DNA from: Cricetomys ansorgei
Lineage: Eukaryota > Chordata > Mammalia > Rodentia > Nesomyidae
Direction: 5' to 3'
Assembly: GCA_026225945.1 (NCBI GenBank)
Contig: JAMJFZ010001258.1
Location: forward strand, 9,648,001-9,712,000
Length of the DNA: 64,000 nt
Positions 21,996-32,661 of this stretch are shown piece by piece. The notes beneath the pieces were generated by a model that saw only the letters and a program-made list of their open reading frames with translations, was not told where the DNA came from and made no database searches. A program made the position numbers and the translations under genes. How positions within the stretch are numbered: position 1 is the stretch's first letter; each line of letters starts with the position of its first letter.

Positions 21996-22660
21996 AGTGA
22001 ATACATCCCATATTTATCTTTCTGGTTCTGGGCTACCACACTCAGAATTATTTTTTTTCTAATTCCTTTCAATAGCCTGCAAATTTCATGATGTCATTTT
22101 TTAACCAGTTGAGTACTACTCAATTTTGTAAATGTACCACATTTTCTTTATACATTCTTCTGTCGAAGGATATCTAGATTGTTTCCTATTCCTGGTTAGT
22201 ATGACTGGAGCAGATATGAACATATTTGAGCAAGTATTCTGGGAGTGGGATGAGGCCTCCTTTGGGCATATGCCCAGGAGTGGTATAGCTGGATCTTGAG
22301 GTAGATTTGATTCCCAATTTTCTGAGAAATCTCCATAGTGATTTCTGTAGTGGTTGAAGATGTTTACACTCCCACCAGCAATGGAAGAGTGTTCTCTATT
22401 TTACATCCTCAGCAGAAGAAGATGTCACTTGTGTTACTGATCTTAGCCATTCTGACAGGTATAAGTGGGAATCTCAAAGTAGATTTGTTTTGCATTTCCC
22501 GGATGTCTAAGGATGTTGAACATTTCTTTATGTGTCTCTCAGTCATTTGAGATTCCTCTATTGAGAATTCTTTGAGGAGATATGCACCCCAGTATTTTAA
22601 CTGGGTTATTTTGGTTTGGTGTATCTTGTAACTTGAATTCTTTATATATTTTGAAAGAGT
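21996..22660 (-). pseudogene. Inverted L1 ORF2 C-terminal fragment
   Basis: Read on the minus strand, 22660 to 21996 encodes the C-terminal end of L1 ORF2p, with stops and shifts. Recognisable words are KKCSTSLDIREMQNKSTL and PVRMAKI (about 22445-22530), and further on nucleotide landmarks for the cysteine-rich end and the TATMEYY-like segment (complement of GTACTACTCAATTTTGTAAA, near 22110-22130). Its 3' limit (complement of AAGTGAATAC, about 21993-22002) falls at the same L1 position where the preceding sense segment begins, which ties the two pieces to a single element. Confidence 0.82.
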
Positions 22661-22760
22661 AGAATTAAAAGGAATAGAGGGTGAGGAAACTATAACCAGT
22701 ATATATTTTATGAAAAAAAAAATGAGAAGAAAACTATTTTCAATAAAAGAAAAGAAAAAA
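22660..22760 (+). mobile_element. L1 3' terminus, sense
   Basis: GAGGAAACTATAACCAGTAT, ATATTTTATG, an A-run, and then CTATTTTCAATAAAAG with an A-rich tail form the canonical end of rodent L1 (GGGAAACTGTAATCAGGATATATTG...TTCAATAAAAG). It closes the rearranged L1 that begins at 21782. Confidence 0.78.
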
Positions 22761-25700
22761 ACCACCAACCCAATCTCACACTTTTAGAGGGTAAAATGTA
22801 CACATTCCTGATTTTAATCTTTAAGTCTTCTTGGAAGCAGTAGTGAAGGGTAAAATTTAAAGGTTTCTTACAGAAAAAAGCTATCAATTTTTCTGGAAAG
22901 ATTACAAAAAGAGGCAAGTAAAGTTGACTATGGACTAACTGATAGAGCAAATAATCTCCACAAAGTGAATGAGGTCATCTAAAAGTAACAAGAAAAGAGG
23001 GTGTCATGTGTAAAATAACATGACATAAAAAAATGAGAAAGAGCTGAGTTAGAGAATAAAATATGTCAGTACTCTGAAGTAAAAGCTGCACTGAAGTAGA
23101 CAATGACAGAATGGAGTTAGAGGAAGAGTCAAATACCAAGCATACAAGGTGATGTATTTGGTCATATGCCACACTGAATATCTATACATATACACACTTA
23201 CTAGCTCACACATAGAGGCGCATATATTTAAAGAATTTGTGTGTTTATATATTTTTATTACAAACAGCCAATTAAACAATGCTCTTGAATAATGAAAATA
23301 CACAAGATGAGTGACACATTAATTTTTCTTCTTTTGAGGAAATATATCAATTTTCAATATAATGAACAGTTCTCCCTCTTGTAGTAGCCATTACTTGCCT
23401 GTAGCTCTTCAGTTAGTGGTGAGTTCATAGGAAATTTCCCCAAATCTATGTTTGGTGTCAACTGGTGCTGTCACTGTGCAGGTTTGTTTGACCTTATAGG
23501 AGGCAGAGCCCAGAGAAACAACTCTTTACCCAAATCTGAATGGAAAACTCTCAAACTATTGAATATTTGCCGCATTTTTTTAACTAAGAAACCATGGAAC
23601 CTAGCACAAATTAAAAGATATTCAGTTAAAACTCAAATAGTTGACAGCAGCAGTCAGTAAGTGCTTCAGAGACAGTAGCTGGAGGTCAAACATTGCCAAG
23701 CTGGTCAACATAAACAACCTGAGAGTTCAGCTTTACAGTGGAGAGCTTGTCTTAGTAAGTTAGGACCATTCCCTAGGATTAACTGAAACAGATCCACTAA
23801 AGATGAAGCTAATCTTGAGAGGATAAATCTTATCTGCTTCAGTATGATTTGCCTGACAAGGGAGTGTAAGCATCTCTGTAGGAAGAAAACACCACTAAGA
23901 TCACTGACTTCTGGTTCAGAACTGGAGCGTGAATTGACATATACTTCTATGCAACAAAATGAGTCCAGGTTTGCCTGGTATCTGTGAAAAATAAGAACAC
24001 TGAAAGAAAGTAGACTTTTCAGACAGTAACTTCAAAATAGTAATAATGAATATATTCAAGAAAGCAAGAGGGGAGAAAGTTTTAAAATATACTGAATATA
24101 TGAAAATGTACTAAACTTAAAATTACATAAATAAAAAGTCGATGACTAATGTTAAACACTGTGTATGACAAAAAATTAGACTATAAAAAATAAATTGTGT
24201 TTAAAAGCTTTTCAAAGTAGATTTAATCAAGAGGAAAATATGAAGGATTGGTTATCCTTTTTTCTAACACAGGAGACAAATAAGATAGAAAAGCCTCAAA
24301 TGGTTAAAAGAAGTTCCATCTACCTAAACTGTTTATAAACGATTAAAAATCAAAGAAAATGATAAGAGCATCCAGAAGAGGTGGTACTGGTGGAAGAAGG
24401 GTGCATTGTTTTCAAGAAAACTATGAAAGCTTATGTCTAATCTAATTGTGCCCATGATTAAAAACACAGGCTGGTTTAACTACATATTTGAAATGTAGAG
24501 AGGGTAAATGTAATAATATGCCATCCCATAATTCAATTCCATGAAAAACATATCCCCAAACCTGTCAGGAGCCATGCAACTTTAGGTGCAACCAGGAGAG
24601 CTCTTTGATTAGCAAGGTGTCATACAATCTCCAGCCCTGTGGCCAGGCACCAGCTGGGCAATCCCTGTGGGGATTCCTAGAAGGATGCATGCTTCAATTG
24701 CTACTCCCTCTCTCTTTCTCTGTGGAATATTTTGCTTCTCTTGTGTGTGCACAGATAGTACAAATTATAAATATTCTGGGGAAATAAGGTCATATAAGGG
24801 AGAGGATCTAATTCAGATTTCTTGTGTAAAAGTTAATCATTCTCAGACCTATCAGATTTTTCCATGGTGGATGAAACTTTAACAAAGCAACCACAGGAGG
24901 CCCAAGGCTGATCAGAGTTAGAAAGAAACAGAAAGCACAGTGAGATGCAAAAGAGTTAGGTATTAAGATTTGTCTTTTAAAAATAATCATATGACTACTG
25001 TAGAAAGCTTTCCCAATTGAAATAGATTTGATTACCTTGTAACCACAATTACTGCCAGTCAAATACTGTTGACTTGAATACCTGCTCGCTGAATTTTCTG
25101 AAATGGGCATGACTTCCTACTGTACGTATAATAGAAACTTTCTTAACTATGTCTAGGACTAGATGGAAAAATAGATGGGGCTGAAAAGAACACGATGATG
25201 CTGTAATAATTTTCTTAAAACAAATATGCTCGGGGTAATAATGCTGTAAGCACATGAGTGCGCTGGGACACATTTCTTTTCATAGAAATAAATGGCTGAC
25301 TGTTTTGAAGTAGAGAGAAAAAAAATGAACAGTAGCTATACAACTAATCACATTTACTCCTGTGAGCCTCATTTCTTTGCCAACTCTGCACATCCTTCTT
25401 CGGGTTCCTGAACCTGCTAGAGCTGGACTCTAGCACAAACCTCCAGAAAATCACAGATAGTCCAGGCTAAGATCCCAGCAGATCCTCCAACCTTTCCTAC
25501 CCTTCCTTCCAGTCACAGGGCATGGTTGGGTCATGTTGGGTATGAATTTAGACAGGAGAATTTCCTTTCAGCTAGTGTGAAAGCTGTGGAGAAAAAGCAA
25601 ATTTTGAGGCTGGTGCCACTACCAGCATCTGAGAGAACAAGCATTGAATCGCTAAAGCAAATGGGTCTGGTCAGTGTAGCAGTGCCTCCTGCAATGCACC

Positions 25701-28117
25701 TTCTGGCCTATTGAATCAACTGGAAACTCACTGATTCTTGAAGAACTTATGACTTATAAGTTTAGACAAAAGTTTAATATGTGAGATATCAATTCTCCTT
25801 CACAATTGCTGCTGGTTTCTAGTCTTAAACTCATCGTCATCTGTCACAGATTGAGAGTGCTTCTGAGTTTCTGGTGGCATTTCCTGGGAAAGGAGTGACT
25901 CAGAAGCATATTTGTTCATCATGCCTTTCTCCTTTTGTATAGTTAGGACGCAAACAAGCTCTCCTGCTTACATTTTATCCTAACATCCTTCACTCCTCTT
26001 GGTCATTATAGATCCTGACACTACTCCTTGCCTGATAATTTCAGGTGATCTAAATTTTGGACAGAGGTATAGTTTCTGTTTTAGTGCCACTTTTGGATGT
26101 CTAGAAGTTAAGTTAACTTGCACACACACCTACAAGGGTTTTCTTGGCAGGTTCTGGGCACCACGAAGCTGCGGTCATGAAGGAAGCCAGATTTCTGGAT
26201 ACTCCTCAAGTCTATGCTTTTACCACATGAAAATGAAAACATCTGTATAGCCTCCTTCCAGAAAGAAACTATTCTAGCTTTTTTAGTTCTCTGACTTTGA
26301 GTATTGGAGCAGTGAAACTACTAGGCAGGAAGCTGAAGTGTTTGCAATACCTCCCAGAATGCCAGAGAGAGTTACTTTCTGTCATCTAACAAGCTACACA
26401 CAAGGGACTCAGAGACGTGAGAAGTTTGCCACATGAGTCAGTCTTCCCCTCAAGGGCCTCTTCCTGATGTTGCTGGGTTCCAGCTTGGCTCCCAAGATGT
26501 GATCTGCTATTTACCAACGTGCTTCATCGAGACTAAAGTGAAAAGAAAATCAATAAGCTGTCCATGTAACATCTCATGCTAATGATATTTGTCTCCTGGT
26601 TCACCCACCCCCCTCTTACTGCAGGCTCTGTAGAATTGTTTCAACTCCCGTTATACCTCACTGCTCTCGATGTGTGGTAAAGCAGCCAGCAAGCTCCCCT
26701 GTTCTGACTCCCTGTATTCCTCATCATTCCCATAGCCCCCCATATGCAGCATGGCTTTGGAAGGAGCAGGAACTCTCCAAGGAGATAGGATTTGGAAGGT
26801 GGTAACATCATCCTCGGATCTTCCAGTGTAGCTTTCCGTGAGACATTTTGTACTTCAGAGCATCAACTCTAACAGGAAGGAGTTAAATTAAAATATATTC
26901 AACTTCCCTTCCAGCTAACTAATTTTATTATACTGTAATCAAAGATATTTCAGGGATTTTAATTTGCTTAAGATGTTTCAAAGGGAAATAGATTTTTTAT
27001 CTAACCTTGAAACTTTCTAAGAGTGAAAGACTTCAGGCTCATTGAACTACTTCCATCACTTCAGTTTCAGACATCAGATTTTAGCTCCTGATTTACAAAT
27101 GAACTTGGGTAAGATTAGTCAGCTACTTTCACCAGCCTAATATAATAATAATTTAAAAAAACCTTGACTCCGATCATTATTGAATCAAATATATGGTCAG
27201 AGGTGTAACAGGCAAGAGAACCTTATCGGATGAGAGGTTTAACTAATCTGCTTAAAATCTATAAATTAAGGATTTTATCAACCTTGTAAGATTTCCCTAA
27301 GATTATGCGAGATAATCTGTATAAATTACAAAGCACCATGTCTAAGCAAACTAGATTTTTAACATAACTTGCTGTCCTCCTGGGGATTTCAACAAAGCAG
27401 CATTTGCAAGGTCCATAATTATATGAATATGAAACAATATCTGTGTTTGCCAAGATAGGCAAGGTGATGATAAAGATTATTCAACATAACATTAGGTATC
27501 AAGAACCAAGACTCCATGACTGGCACAGTCCTGACACTTCTGCTTGATACTTTACTGTTTTAAAGACTTGATTGGAAGTTCTGATAATTGGAGATTAACT
27601 GTATGTAATTTATTAATGTAAAAATGGAACTGGTTATTTTTGCATTCAACACATGACATGGTTGGCAATACACAATAAAATTATTGATTTCATTCTTATG
27701 TACATAAAAGCATATGTAATAAAATGTCAGCATATATTTGGCATGTTAAAAGAAATAACAAAGCCCCAGAAATATTTTTGCAATGGGAATAAACTGACAG
27801 TGTGTAATTTGAACCTGTTTGTCTGCTCATCTTGGTTGGTCTATCCTATATTTTAAAATCAAACAGACTATGTGATAGTATAATATGATAATATCTATAA
27901 ACAGGAAGTTTCACATGAGTTTCTGGGATACTATGTTCTCTTATAAATTCAAAATTTCTAAAAATACTTTGTTTTAGTTTCTGCTTAGCAAAATTGCTGG
28001 TGCTCAATTTTTATGAGTAGGCGTTGTCCCTCTTGTCAAAGTTCCTGCCGGATCTATTTTTCTCTTTTATAATAGATACAATTGTATAGGCTTCTGAAAT
28101 GGCATTTTTGAGGGGTT
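22761..28117. other. 5.4-kb stretch with no recognised repeat or gene
   Basis: The longest stretch in the window without an identifiable SINE, LINE or LTR. Open frames reach only 100 codons (24808-25110, minus) and carry no motifs. An intron or conserved non-coding DNA is possible. Some of it may be old transposon sequence too decayed to see by eye. Confidence 0.45.
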
Positions 28118-28354
28118 TTTATTTTTACTTTTTTGTTTTTGTTTTATCACAGTGTCTCATGTAGCCCATACTGTCCTGAACTTACCATGAGGCTGAGGTT
28201 GACCTTAACCTCTGACCCTCATGCCTACATCTCCTGAGCTCTGGGATTGTAGCTGTGTGCCACCACACTGTGAGGATACATTGCTGAGAATGAAACTCGG
28301 GGCTTCCTGAAGGTCAGACAAGCACTGCACCAACTGAGCTGGATCCTCAGCTCA
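28118..28354 (-). mobile_element. B4 (ID-B1 composite) SINE, antisense
   Basis: From left to right: a T-rich tail complement, ACAGTGTCTCATGTAGCCCA, CTCATGCCTACATCTCCTGA, CTCTGGGATTGTAGCTGTGT and GCCACCACAC (B1 part). Then TGAAACTCGGGGCTTCCTGA, GACAAGCACTGCACCAACTG and AGCTGGATCCTCAGC are the complement of the ID head. Confidence 0.85.
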
Positions 28355-29636
28355 AATTTTTGGGATTTTACTCTGTCTTCCAAACATCATCAGTTTTATG
28401 ATAATTATTTTCCATGAACCCCATGCATATACAAGAGTTCTTTTATGAGGCCTGATTTTGGAGTATTACATTTGATTCAAGACTCTAAGAAGAACTTGAA
28501 TACAGAATCATGTTTGATAAACTATTTTAATGCAAGTCATCCCTCACTTTCTCCTATGGGGGAAGGAAGCATCTCAGGGTGTGTTTCTGAAAACAATTTC
28601 AGTCTTCCAGAACACATTGTTAATGAGCTTGTGATCTTATAAAGGCAAGAAGCTACCGACACTATGTATTTCTAGTATCTGCATTCTCTAAAACAGTTTG
28701 AATATAAAACTGTTAATCAAGATAAAGGGAGGTATGAGTGTATTGAATGATGGCAATAAAGAAATTTGCTTGATCTTATGAGAAGTAAGGATTAGGTGAG
28801 ACCCAGCCAAGAACTTCTTAGCATTTATTCCTTAAACTCAAGCATCTCCACAGTAATTACAGAGCATTCTCCTGTAATCCCGGTTCTGAGCTATTGTCCC
28901 TTTGTGTGCTTTTCCTTTGCCTCCATGTTTTCCAGTATGACGAGTATTCCGTTGACATTTTACTGTGTGTACTGGAAAGAACTGGAGGATTTTAATGATA
29001 ACGATTTGCTTTTTCCCTCTGAACACAAAATGATCAGTAAAATTTCATTTAGGCCCCGCTGACTCATAGCTTCGTTTATCCTCGTCCCTTGTTTGCATGT
29101 TACTCAAGCATTGTGGTTTTGCTCTGCAGTGGGGGCCTTATATGATCAAATTTCAAATGCTATTAGATGCAAATAACCCATAATAATACTCACAAGATAT
29201 TCTTCGGATATAGGATAAAATTATCAAATTGTAGCACAGAATAAAGGCAGGGAAAATAACTAGTAAGAGTGAGAACCAGTTCTATTTTAATTTATACTGT
29301 CACCAGGATCACCCTGGTATTTCTTCAGCTTGACTACATTTTAAGCAGCTTTTGCCCTCTCTGCTCCTAGAAAGCTTGCTTTATAAAACTTGATTATAAT
29401 TTCTCTCTGTGCCCTTTTGAGATGCAAATCATCTCCTAACCTTTCGCTGGTTTTACAATCACGATATTTGTTAAGAAACTCTAAGCTTTACCTTTGTAAT
29501 AAAACCTGACGAAAAATAGGAAGATAAAGCCTCTGCCTGAATGCACGGAGTAGGTGACTAACTCAATTTAAAAAAAAAAAAATAACAAGTACAGATGGTC
29601 AGATCACTTAAACCAACTTCCTCCAATGTCCTCTAT
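28355..29636. other. Unassigned non-coding sequence
   Basis: No repeat recognised apart from a 13-A run near 29570. Opposed open frames at 28796-29062 (plus, 88 codons) and 28838-29026 (minus) have no family resemblance. Confidence 0.45.
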
Positions 29637-29915
29637 GCCAGTTATATTTCTGTTCCTATCATAAAGCACCATGATCATGGCAATTAGAGACAAAAATAAA
29701 AGAGTTTATTTTGGCATACAGTTCCAGAGGATTAGAGTCCATGGCAGGAACAGCAGCAGGCTTAGTAGAGGAACAGAAAACTTACAGTTCAAATCTTGAG
29801 CCACAGGCCTGAAGCAGAGAGCCTGGCCCCAGTACTGTGCTTCCTCCATCTAGGCTCTGACTAAACCTCAGCAGACAACATCGTCAACTGGAAACCAAGT
29901 GCTCCAATGTCTAAG
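29637..29915 (-). mobile_element. MT-type MaLR LTR fragment, antisense
   Basis: TTTCTGTTCCTATCATAAAG with CACCATGATCATGG is the complement of the LTR 3' end (CCATGGTCATGGTG...CACAGCAATAG). ACAGTTCCAGAGGATTAGAG with TCCATGGCAGGAA is the complement of the TGGACTAAACCTCTG...AACTGTAAG region. The copy is truncated at its LTR 5' end. Confidence 0.68.
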
Positions 29916-30529
29916 ATTATGGGGGTAAAAATAATATTTCTTATTAAAGCCGTCAGACTCTCCAGTAAGTTTCTACTTGCTCACCCCAGGGTTTATCTTT
30001 CCTCTCTTATATCAGTGAAACTGACTTCCATGTGTGTCTTAATTCTTTTGATGTCTATATATGCTTTGTTTAAAGGTGGTTTTTTTTAGTTTTTCATGCG
30101 TACATGCAGTTTGTATACTGATTGCTTCTGCCCCTCAACTCCCTAGCAATCTATCTATTCTTCCCTCTACCCACAGGTGTCATTTGTGCATTTATATCTG
30201 TTCATTTTACTGTGTGACCCATAAGGCTTAGCTAGTAGCCACAGTATGATTGTGAAGCTGTTAGAACCCAGCGAACTCTGTTGAGAGTACAAAACTAGGT
30301 AGAGTGATCCTTCCTCTTCCATAATCTAATAGGCAATAGATCAAAAGTAAGTGATAGGACCTTATGAGCTCCTCTACCTTCCTTGACTGGTTGTTGATGA
30401 AGCTAGTCTTGTGTCATTCCAATGAAAAAAGTAACAGTTGGTGTGAGTTAATGGCTAATGATCCCAATAGTTATGTGGAATATGAGGATTCAATTTTACC
30501 CTGTCTTTCTGGTCTTATAGATTTTCTCA
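29916..30529. other. Unassigned, possibly further L1 or ERV sequence
   Basis: Lies between the MT LTR and the antisense L1 ORF2 fragment. The T-rich composition (TTTTTTTTAGTTTTTCATGCG) would suit an antisense L1, but I see no defining landmark. Confidence 0.35.
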
Positions 30530-30962
30530 GTACCTGAACATTACAGGGTGTGGTACAAGTGTCCTTTTTAGAGCTGGATCCATGCCAATCACTTATTATC
30601 TGAATGTTGTAGGTTCTAGACATGAATAATGTTACTGGTAAGATGTTATCCCATTGTGAGTTGCCTTTTTGTGCAGTTTATCATTTCTTTGTTGGAGGGA
30701 AGCTTTTTAATTTCACAAAACCTCACTACTTGATTTTTTGGTCTTACTTCTTAAACTCTTGGAGCCTAATTCAGAATATCATCACCTATATCTGTCTGTT
30801 GAAATATACTCACTAACACTTTCTCTAGAAGTTTTAGAGTGTCTTACATTGATGATGTTGATCCATTTGTGGTTGAGTTTCCACAAAGTCAGAGGTCGTG
30901 ATCAAATTCCATTCTTCTGTGTGTGGTGTTCATGCTTGGCAGCACCATTTGTTGAAGATTGC
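30530..30962 (-). pseudogene. L1 ORF2 fragment, antisense
   Basis: The plus strand shows the complement of a rodent L1 ORF2 segment downstream of the reverse transcriptase core: GAACATTACAGGGTGTGGTA, GAGCTGGATCCATGCCAATC, TTGCCTTTTTGTGCAGTTTA, GAAGCTTTTTAATTTCAC, GTTTTAGAGTGTCTTACATT, GATCCATTTGTGGTTGAG and CAGCACCATTTGTTGAAGAT. Several indels and stops. The B1 at 31016 begins just past its right edge. Confidence 0.78.
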
Positions 30963-31015
30963 ATGTATGTTTTGGTTTGTCTCTATTATTTTCTTTTTTT
31001 CCCTGAGGGGGCTGT

Positions 31016-31130
31016 TTGCTTGTTGAGACAGAATCTTATTTTGTAGCCTATGCTAACACTGGAACGCATTACAATCATCCTACTTCTGTTTGCTAAGTGC
31101 TATTAGGCGTAAGTCACTATGCTGTGTGTG
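31016..31130 (-). mobile_element. B1 SINE, antisense, old
   Basis: TTGAGACAGAATCTTATTTT, GTAGCCTATGCTAACACTGG with AACGCATTACAATCATCC, CTTCTGTTTGCTAAGTGCTA and TTAGGCGTAAGTCACTATGC form the complement of a whole, diverged B1. Confidence 0.78.
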
Positions 31131-31239
31131 GTACATTTTTCTTCAAACACATTAGTTTAGTTTTCCTCAATATTAGGGTTTAACCTATTATTTTTGCATT
31201 CATAATATTTAAACCACATACTTATAAAAAAAATGTTAA

Positions 31240-31410
31240 AACATTACTTATAATGAATACAAATTGTTCAAATGCCAGTGAACAATAGAAATAAAATATA
31301 TACTTCCAAGATGGGTAATATATACAGTTAAACTGCAACTTATGCAGAAGTGTGATTGAGTCTCATAAACATAATGTTGAGAAAATTTACTCTTAGAAGA
31401 GAGTGTTTTA
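31240..31410 (+). mobile_element. Ancient L1 (L1M-type) ORF2 end fragment
   Basis: ACAAATTGTTCAAATGCCAG with TGAACAATAGAA, and later GATTGAGTCTCATAAACATA with ATGTTGAGAAAA, follow the order of the old-L1 segment containing AAATGTCCATCAACAGTAGA...GATGAATCTCACAAACATAA. Short and decayed. Confidence 0.6.
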
Positions 31411-32125
31411 CACTTCTCTCACCACAGTCTATGCTAATGAATGAAAACATAAAATTTGTACAAGAGAAAATATAGGAAATCATAAGAGTAGTAAGGTTGG
31501 GGGAGATCCTGGTCAGATTCTGGTGGGGTTCAGATCTTGTTTGAGACACTAAGCTGTGTATTTCAAGTGTTACAACCTTCTCTCATGTGACTGTTGAGAA
31601 GACAACCCAAGTTGTCTGGTTCTCAGCTTGTCTAAGTCTACTGTGATAGAACCCTCATGCACACCAGCTGGATAAACTGTGATTCTTAATCACAATGACA
31701 AGAACAATAGATGATAAGAATTCTTCAACAGCCAATTCTTAAGGTTCACAAGAGCAGTCAAGATACAGAAAGTCCATCTTCTTGTGCTCTATTTGAATGA
31801 CAGCTCTAGCTGAGCTGCCCTTAAAGTCACATCCTCTGAATCTTACATCCAAGGTGAATTTACATGACACCCAGTTTCTATAGGGGACAAGAATAGCGGG
31901 TAGGCTATTGAAAGAAGTGCTTTATTATGATGTCTATTCCAGAAAAATCTGGTAAGTTGTTATTGTTACTGTGAGCAAGAGGTGGGAAGGCTGAATCAGT
32001 CCGAGATCACAAAACAAATCTCCTACATATATACCGATACATATATTGGGAAATGTGTTGCAACTATAGGTACACCCTACATATCAACATGGCATATATA
32101 CTTTATTATGGATTTTATTTATAAA
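31411..32125. other. Unassigned non-coding sequence
   Basis: No assignable repeat. A 69-codon antisense frame at 31340-31549 is unsupported. Confidence 0.45.
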
Positions 32126-32350
32126 AGGCTAAGGATGTCTGTAGTTCAGTTAGTAGAGTGCTTTCCCAGCATATAAGAAGAACCAGCTAGGATCCCTCTC
32201 AATAAAGAAAACAGGTATGATAGAGCATGCCTATAATCCTAGCAATTGGACAATTGAGATGGGGGTATCAGAAGGACAACGTCATCTTCAGATATGGTTC
32301 ACAGTAATATTGGCTTTCATTAGATTCTGTTTCTGCCTCAAACAAATAGA
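32126..32350 (+). mobile_element. ID-B1 composite (B4A-like) SINE
   Basis: The ID-type head is GGATGTCTGTAGTTCAGTTA with GTAGAGTGCTTTCCCAGC and ACCAGCTAGGATCCCTC. It is followed by a B1-type right part (GGTATGATAGAGCATGCCTA, TAATCCTAGCAATTGG, TTGAGATGGGGG) and the end CTGCCTCAAACAAATAGAAA. The GA-rich tract to the right probably grew from its tail. Confidence 0.82.
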
Positions 32351-32435
32351 AAGAGAAAGAGATAGGGAGGAGGAGGAGAAGGAGGAAGAAGGGGAGGAGG
32401 AGGAGAAAGAGGAAGAGAAGGAAGAGAAAAGTTAG
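32341..32435. repeat. GGA/GAA-rich polypurine tract
   Basis: About 90 bases of almost pure purine (GGAGGAGGAGAAGGAGGAAG and similar) in the tail of the SINE. The frames encoding runs of glutamate are low-complexity artefacts. Confidence 0.92.
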
Positions 32436-32451
32436 CACACAACGATACTAT

Positions 32452-32456
<5 letters not shown>

Positions 32457-32506
<50 letters not shown>
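32457..32506. repeat. (TG)25 microsatellite
   Basis: Fifty bases of uninterrupted TG, followed by AAAGAGAGGGAGAGAGAGA. Confidence 0.98.
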
Positions 32507-32511
<5 letters not shown>

Positions 32512-32609
32512 GAGGGAGAGAGAGATCAATGTCTTTTAAGTGTGTATATGTATATTCGCAGATTATGGCAACTTCATTTTTTAACTCAGAACAGTGTTAA
32601 ATCAATATA

Positions 32610-32627
32610 TATCTCTCTCTCTCTCTG

Positions 32628-32660
<33 letters not shown>

Positions 32661-32661
32661 T
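32610..32661. repeat. (CT)n microsatellite
   Basis: CT repeats with single G and TT interruptions. Opposite purine/pyrimidine polarity to the tract at 32341. Confidence 0.95.
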
